From Rosa chinensis (taxonomy: Eukaryota > Streptophyta > Magnoliopsida > Rosales > Rosaceae), in contig NC_037092.1 of the NCBI RefSeq assembly GCF_002994745.2, forward strand, positions 6,500,501 to 6,564,500: DNA of 64,000 bases, read 5' to 3'. The notes beneath the pieces were generated by a model that did no database searches, had not been told where the DNA came from, and was given only the letters and a program-made list of their open reading frames with translations. Positions 57,360-64,000 of the stretch are shown piece by piece. Within the stretch, counting starts at the first letter, position 1, and every line of letters begins with the position of its first letter. A program made the position numbers and the translations under genes.

Positions 57360-60300
57360 ATGGCGGCACCAGCAGCTGACCCCTCCGACGAGGCCAAGCA
57401 CATCGAGAAGCTCTACGAGTTCGGCGAGCGACTCAACGAGTCCAAGGACAAATCTCAGGTCCTCCTTTTCTCCTCAATTCAATTAATTTCTCGTTTCTAG
57501 GGTTTTTCTTTTTTAGGGTTTTGGGTTTTAGCGTAATGGGGGTTTTAATTGTCTGTGGTTTCAGAATGTCGAGGACTACGAGGGGATTATCAGTGCGGCA
57601 AAGACGAGCATGAAGGCCAAGCAGCTGGCTGCACAGCTTATTCCCAGGTTCTTCAAGTTCTTCCCCGAGCTTTCGTCGCCGGCGATAGATACTCACCTTG
57701 ATTTGATTGAAGAAGAAGAGCTTGGGGTCAGTTAATGTTTACATACACAGCTTAATTGAATGAAATAGGTGCTAGCTATCTGTATATGGTAACTGGAAAT
57801 TGTGGGATTCTGCTTTAGAAAATGTAGTAATTGTGTCTTTAAATAGATCCGTGTGACGTAGTTGAAAAAATATTTGTCATAATTGCTGTATTTCTGTCAT
57901 TTGTGTCGTATGGATTGTGCAATTCGGTTCTATGTTTGACTTTTTGATCATTGTAATGTGCAGGTTCGAGTGCAAGCTATTCGGGGGCTTCCCCTTTTCT
58001 GCAAGGACACCCCTGAACACATCTCGAAGATTGTAGACATTCTTGTGCAACTCCTGCAAGCTGGTAATTTTTTTTTTTGGTGGTAGCAGGAGAAGGACTG
58101 TGTTCTCAGTGATTATATTGATTGTTTTATATGAATCTGATGTTTGTATATGTTGATGCTTTTTAGATGAGTTTGTGGAGCGTGATGCTGTGCATAAGGC
58201 TCTTATGGCCCTTTTGAGGCAGGATGTGAAAGGTAAATATGATCTGTTTCAGAGTTACTGAGAGAGTATTTTTTATTGGATAAATTGGATATAAGACATG
58301 TCTTTGGATTGTAGGATGAAGTTTGTATACATAGATAAATAAGACACAAGAATTTGTACAAAGTCTTCATATTATATAAAATTGAATACTGCAAGTAATG
58401 TAAACATATGCTAATGGTAGAAGATGTGTAATCATTATGTCTATTCAAGAGTGTCATAAAACTTCTGTTGTCAGAATATTATTCTTGGCCCGTGTAAGTT
58501 AACTTATTTTAATCTGGTGGCCTAAGTTGCATTCTGGACCATTTTGGCCTAAGCCGAAATAGTGGTTGCTTAGGCTTGCCTTTTACTATGAGTTGATTTC
58601 CTAAGCTGCCTAGGCACGGTTGTCCTGTCCTACCCACCAATTGTGAGTGAACTGTTCTCCTAATATTTGAAGATGGGGCTTTCTATGGTGTGCTGTTTTA
58701 ACTTGTATTTCAGTGGGAAGATGAGAAGTTTATCTTCTAGTCTGTATACCTTTCTTCATAACTGTATTTAGCTTTATTTATTTGAAGGACATTTTAGAAT
58801 ACAAATGAGAAGTTTTAGTGTTTCCCACCTAAATCCACTCACTGTCTATTGCATCCCCTGATATGTTCTCAATTATTGAAACTTCTCAAAAATTCTCTTT
58901 CATGATATATCTTGCCTTCTTGAATATGCAGCTTCTTTGACAGCCTTGTTCAAGCACATAGGAAGTGTTGATGAACCTGGCCAAGAGGATGTTATTCGTG
59001 AGAAAGTCCTAAGCTTTATCAGAGATAAGGTGAGAAGACCACTTTGAGTAATGCCCAATAGAATACTATGATTGTTATCATGATGTTAACAGATGTTAAT
59101 TATTCTCAATTGTAGGTATTTCCTATTAAAGCTGAAGTTTTGAAGCCTCAGGAGGAAATGGAGAGGCATATTACTGACTTGATAAAAAAGGTGCGTTCAT
59201 GATGTTTCAATTAAGTATATGTGCAAATTTAGAGGTGCCTTTTCTTTCTTTAGTACCTTGTGAAAGTCACCTAGACCTTTTGATTGCCATGCTGTCAGTT
59301 CAGTCTGACATGTGGTCCTTTTTCCTTGTGTTACCCAGTGAAAAAACCATGTGAATTTTTTTTTTTCACTGTTCTGTTTTAAGGTTGTTAGATGTATGAC
59401 TAATAATGATTGAGTTCAATTGCAGAGTTTAGAAGATGTAACTGGAGCAGAGTTTAGAATGTTTATGGACTTTTTAAAAGGTCTGAGCATCTTTGGGGAG
59501 AAAGCTCCGAAAGAACGGATGGTAGAACTAATTGGAATTATTGAAGGACAAGCCGATTTAGATGCTCAATTCAATGTAAGTTCTTGTTTATTAAAGAATA
59601 TGAAATAGTAGCTAGTAAGCATGTTCATCATGCAAATTTTATTGCCAATAAGTGATGTGGAGCGAGTGGTTTTTTTATGTTGGTACTTTAATTGACCAAT
59701 ACCATAAGATGATTTCCCTCATTTCTCATCCCCAAATGCAATGCATCGAATCTGGTTTAGAACTAGGCAATCAGGATGATAAAGAATTGGCTGGAGGAAC
59801 CTCTTTGTCTTGATTTCTTATAAATCAAAGTCATACTACCCTGTTTGATTAGAAGTGGTGGAAAACAAAAGTGAGGCTGACGGAAGTAACAGCAACATAT
59901 CTTAGAACCATTTCTATTCTACTTTCTCTTCTTAAGATTGTAGTTGGTTGTCTGTGCTGTATTTTCTTTTTTAATCATTATGGTGCTTTTAACAACTTAA
60001 GTGCAAAATGGTTGGCATACAGGTATCAGATGCAGACCATATCGACAGGTTGATATCTTGCCTATTTATGGCTCTGCCATTTATTGTGGTATGATCTCTA
60101 CTATCATAGATTTCTCCCTTTATATTATCTTGATGTTTAATGTTTCTGACCATCAACCCTTTTTATTCAATTCATACTTCCTATATAGAGAGGTGCATCA
60201 AGCAGCAAATTCCTCAACTATCTGAACAAACACATCCTTCCTGTTTCGGATAAGGTAACATCTAAACTCAACTTCCTGTTATACCCTTTGAGCATGCATG

Positions 60301-62945
60301 TCAAGTTTCTTGGCTAAGCATTTTATTAATCTAGTTTTCATAGATTGAAATCAAGGTAAAATGTGTTTGTATTTAAAATGTAGAACAGTTTATCATGTGA
60401 AATATATAATGTATATATAGATATATGTATGTACATAGATATATATTTTTTATGTGAGATCAATTTTACAATAATAAGGTTCCCCTATATACTTGGTATA
60501 CTAACTGGAGGTTGTATTATGTGAGCATTGGGCCTCCAATCTTGTTTTGGCGCCTTTTACTTTATGTTCTAGAATTCATACTCAATTACTTAAATAGAGT
60601 TTGGTTGTGGCTTTATTTTCTATATGAAGCCAAAAGTTTTTATATTTATCTAATTTCTTTCCTTATACTCTTCTCTTTTCTACTCTTTAGTTATGAGTAC
60701 TTGGAAGTGGTTGCTAAATTCTGAAGTGAATACAAGAGAATATGGTGAATAGGAATAGGAAAGTTATATGACGAATATAATAGTACCTTTAATGATTAAA
60801 AAAGTAAACACATGTCAGTCGTTTTGTAGTGTTTTTCATGGAATATCTCATAGAATACTTAACAGTGTTTCTTTTATCTCTGATGCTGCTGTGAGTGCTG
60901 TCTTTATGGTGCTTTTTTTTTTTGGTTCTCCAATGTCAAACCTAGGATGCTGATTCTAAAATTATTTCTCTCTATCAGCTTCCTGATGAACGAAGGCTAG
61001 ATTTGCTCAAGGCCCTTGCAGAAGTTGCACCATTCACCACACCACAAGATTCACGTCAGATTCTTCCTTCTGTGGTTCAGCTGTTAAAGGTACCATAAAA
61101 CTTGGAACTTTGATGTGTATGCTTCATTGCTGTTTATCTATTATCATATATATAATGTTCTTTTGTTCTCTTTTTTTTTTTTTTTTTTCAGAAAAACATG
61201 CCTCGGAGAAAGACTGGAGAGGAGTTCAACTTCACTTATGTCGAATGCTTGTTGTACACATTTCACCATCTTGCTCACAAGGTTTTGGGTTTCTAGGGAA
61301 CACCTTTTTGTCACTACTTATGAATCAAACAAATATCATGTTGTTCTTACGTGATTGCTTTATTGTATAGGTTCCAAATGCTACCAACAGTTTATGCGGT
61401 TACAAGATAGTAACCGGACAACCATCAGATAGGCTTGGTGAGGACTTTACAGAGCAGTATAAGGAATTCACAGAGAGGTATCTACCCTTTTATGTGTAGT
61501 TTATTGCATAGTCTAGTTTATACCATTCTTTCTTTATGGCAATGTCTGGTATGCTTGAGCCTATGGGGTAATTTTAGGCTCAAGCATTGCCAACCTTCTC
61601 CTTCAGGAAAACAGCAGAAAAGATTTTTCATTCATTGAAAAGGCTTGGCCTTTAATTGTCATGTAAAATTTTATTTATTTATTTATTTATTTTTGAAATT
61701 GAGTCATAAAAGTTGGCATTAATTCATTGTTACACCTTAACCGAAACTGCTATGGGTTGATTGAACAGGTTGAGTTACGTGGAGGAGTTAACCAGGGCTA
61801 CCATGAAGAAATTAACCCAAGGAATGGCCGAAAAGAACAAGGCGATGGCAGCTGCAAAATCGGATGAAGCAAAGGACAACATCGTGAGTTTTAATGATAA
61901 GGATATTTCAGTGGCTTCTGGAGATTCTAATGGCAATTATTTTTAAAAAGTTTGTTGTATGATGTGCAGAAAACTGAAAAGCAGAATACTACAACTGGGT
62001 TGCGAACCTGCAATAACATATTGGCAATGACAAAGGTGAAGGGAATGAAATGTTTGAGAATTTTTGGAATACATGGTTACAAATACATGTGAACATTCTA
62101 ACTGATCTTTGAATAATTTGAAATCTTTAGGCACTGCATTCAAAAACACCTTCATTTATTGGAGACAAGAGCATCAACCTATCTTGGAAAGAAGTGCCAA
62201 AACCTGCTGTGCCCTCAAGCACACCAGCCACAGGGTAAGCTTTTGTGAACCATCTTTTTGTTTTTTTGTTTTTTGTTTTTTGTGTGTGGTTGAGAATAGC
62301 TCTTGAGTTTGTTCAACTTTGGGCTTCATTAGTTTAAGAGAGGTTAGGATCAGACGATCTTTGTCATTGCTTATGCCAACAGAAAATGAAACTCGTTTTA
62401 CTTGGCTGGAGAGCGAGAGAAAAAAAAGAAAGGCGCCTATTTTTCCATGTTTTATCAGAGCTTCTATATCATATAAATCTGTTATGCACGTAATTTTTTC
62501 ATAGCTTTGTCACAACAACAGACTAATCACCATCTATTTGTTTTTTGTTTTCTTGAATTCTTACCATATTATTTTGTGGGCATTTTTGCATTTTCTGTCC
62601 ATTCATCTGTGTGAACTCTGATATATCTTCCTTAGGCTTTACTGTTAAATATTGGAGGGAAAGCTGTAATGCATATAGAAACAATTTTCCATCTTAATGA
62701 AAGCATGCATATTTGAGAACTTGATTTAATTTGCTTAAACCTGTTGGTGCAGTGGAAAACGACCTGCTAATGCTGCCAATGGATCTGGCAATCCTTCAAA
62801 GAAGGGCCGTGGTGCTGGAGGATTACAACATCAGCTTGTTAATAGAGCATTTGAAGGGTTATCTCATGGTGGAAGGAGTGGCGGGACAAGGGGCCGAGGC
62901 AGAGGGTGGGGTGGACGCGGAAGAGGAAGGGGTTACAACAGATAG
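57360..62945 (+). CDS. API5: Apoptosis inhibitor 5 (API5) homologue
   Basis: A nuclear helical-repeat protein; in animals it suppresses cell death, and a rice homologue is known to affect tapetal cell death. Sixteen coding exons: 57360-57458, 57565-57726, 57964-58063, 58167-58232, 58932-59029, 59116-59190, 59426-59575, 60023-60088, 60189-60254, 60979-61089, 61192-61281, 61371-61477, 61769-61883, 61970-62035, 62131-62234 and 62753-62945. All junctions are GT-AG and in phase, giving 555 residues. The N-terminus reads EAKHIEKLYEFGERLNESKD. Family runs include KQLAAQLIPRFFKFFPELSS, FRMFMDFLKGLSIFG and EEFNFTYVECLLYTFHHLAH. The C-terminus has a basic stretch (GKRP...SKKGRG) that may be a nuclear signal, and an RGG-type tail (GRGRGWGGRGRGRGYNR) typical of RNA binding. 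The tail is longer and richer in Arg/Gly than I expect for the animal protein. Intron 4 contains the segment also found in the upstream pseudogene. Confidence 0.96.
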
Positions 62946-64000
62946 CTTTTGCATGTGATGCAGTGAGAAAAAGTTCAGGAATGCTGGAATGGGAATGGGT
63001 GAGAATGTGAGATATGGACCACAGGAATACGTATATGAGAACTGATGATGTATTGATTTCTTCTCTTCGATTAGGAACAAGTTTTGTTTCGTTCAGGAAG
63101 CTAATTACTCTCAATTCGTGGTGCATTAAAACACTGCTTATTCTGTTCCTCTGAAGAATGGCTCGGGATTAGGGCACTGAATTAGTCCTTTGGAAAAAAA
63201 GTGCAGCAGCCCCTGCATCTTGTGTGTGCATCCCATTGAAGATTGACTTCAGAGGAACAACTTATAATTCTGATAGTCCTGTATGACTGTTGTTAGTGAC
63301 CCTTGTGAGATGATGAAACCATAAGAACCTGATAAACCTTGTTACTGTTTTGTTGATTTTTATTAGTAACTTTACTGTGGTAAAGACTAGTTCGTTAGTT
63401 CTTGCACAATTTTATTTGCTTCAACCATACACTGAAATTGTCTGCATGGGGAATATCACATTGTGATAAAAACAATACTGGGTCCTGTGGATATTTCCCT
63501 TGAAGCTTCATCAACCCCAGGGGAGCCTATATGGCTTGGATTCAGCCAAGGACTGGTTAGATTTTTCAATTTACTTGGCGGGAAGTTTTGCTTTGAAATA
63601 TTTTGAAAATTTATACCTACACGTACAATCTAGGCTTTCAATTGTTACCGTATGAGGCTGTATGTATATGAAATCTGGTTGGTGGGAATTTGTACATTTT
63701 GCAGAAAGATGTTGGCAGACATGCGTGATGTGATTGTGGCTCAATGTCATGCTGGCCGAACTGTCCTTATCCATAAAGTGAAGCCAGAGAGATCCATGAA
63801 CTTCCAAATGAAGAAAAATGGAAAGTTTTGAACAAAAGAAATTTGAGAAAAAAAGGAAGAACACTTTTGTTCCTGTGATAGTCGCTCAAAAGGGGTCATG
63901 TTATTTGTGGAAAAAAAAGCTGACCACCTTGTGGTGCATTTGCCATGTTCATTGATAAATGAAATGTCATGATACAATCTAGGTCTGAATTCGGGTTTGA
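62946..64000. other. API5 3' flank
   Basis: The 3' UTR likely runs a few hundred bases past the stop. No gene is recognised to the window end; open frames on the minus strand (63571-63864, 63747-63977) have low-complexity, unrecognisable products. Confidence 0.45.

Overview
This window is nuclear DNA from a flowering plant, probably a eudicot. The signs are GT-AG introns throughout the genes, a class III peroxidase and plant-type glutamate receptor-like genes, a nuclear tRNA gene, AT-rich spacers, and a dense load of plant DNA transposons and retroelement remnants. Nothing bacterial, organellar or viral was recognised. I cannot name the species; a rosid such as a Rosaceae member is only a guess.

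Layout. Genes sit at the edges and in the middle, with transposon islands between them. 0-5.3 kb: a D-aminoacyl-tRNA deacylase gene (minus strand, 3' end cut by the window), a tRNA-derived SINE, and a class III peroxidase gene (minus). 5.6-27 kb: a transposon island with a small hAT element, a Ty3/gypsy LTR/gag remnant, a 19-bp minisatellite, a long-TIR Mutator-like element, a decayed CACTA element with its transposase, a second CACTA-like element, and a PIF/Harbinger element carrying a CACTA element inside it. 27.5-30.7 kb: a five-exon glutamate receptor-like gene (plus). 31-44.8 kb: a second island with a Pack-MULE-like element carrying pieces of two unrelated genes, a MULE-like element with a 3.3-kb hAT element inserted in it, two Tourist-like MITEs, and a second hAT element built around 60-bp repeats. 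44.9-47.9 kb: a second glutamate receptor-like gene with the same exon structure. 48.4-50.4 kb: tRNA-Gly(GCC) and an ATP11-family F1-ATPase assembly factor gene. 51.5-53.8 kb: a broken partial copy of API5, interrupted by a solo LTR. 54-55.5 kb: an unrecognised 385-bp repeat with coding-like stretches. 57.4-62.9 kb: an API5 gene, complete over 16 coding exons.

The genes do not form a pathway. The clearest evolutionary relation is the pair of glutamate receptor-like genes, which look like tandem duplicates pushed apart by transposon insertion, and the API5 gene with its partial pseudogene copy upstream. Many elements can be bounded to the base because their target-site duplications are still readable: 8 bp for hAT, 9 bp for Mutator-like, 3 bp for CACTA and PIF/Harbinger, 5 bp for the solo LTR and 17 bp for the SINE.

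Exon models were built by eye from splice sites, reading-frame continuity and remembered family motifs. No similarity search was run.
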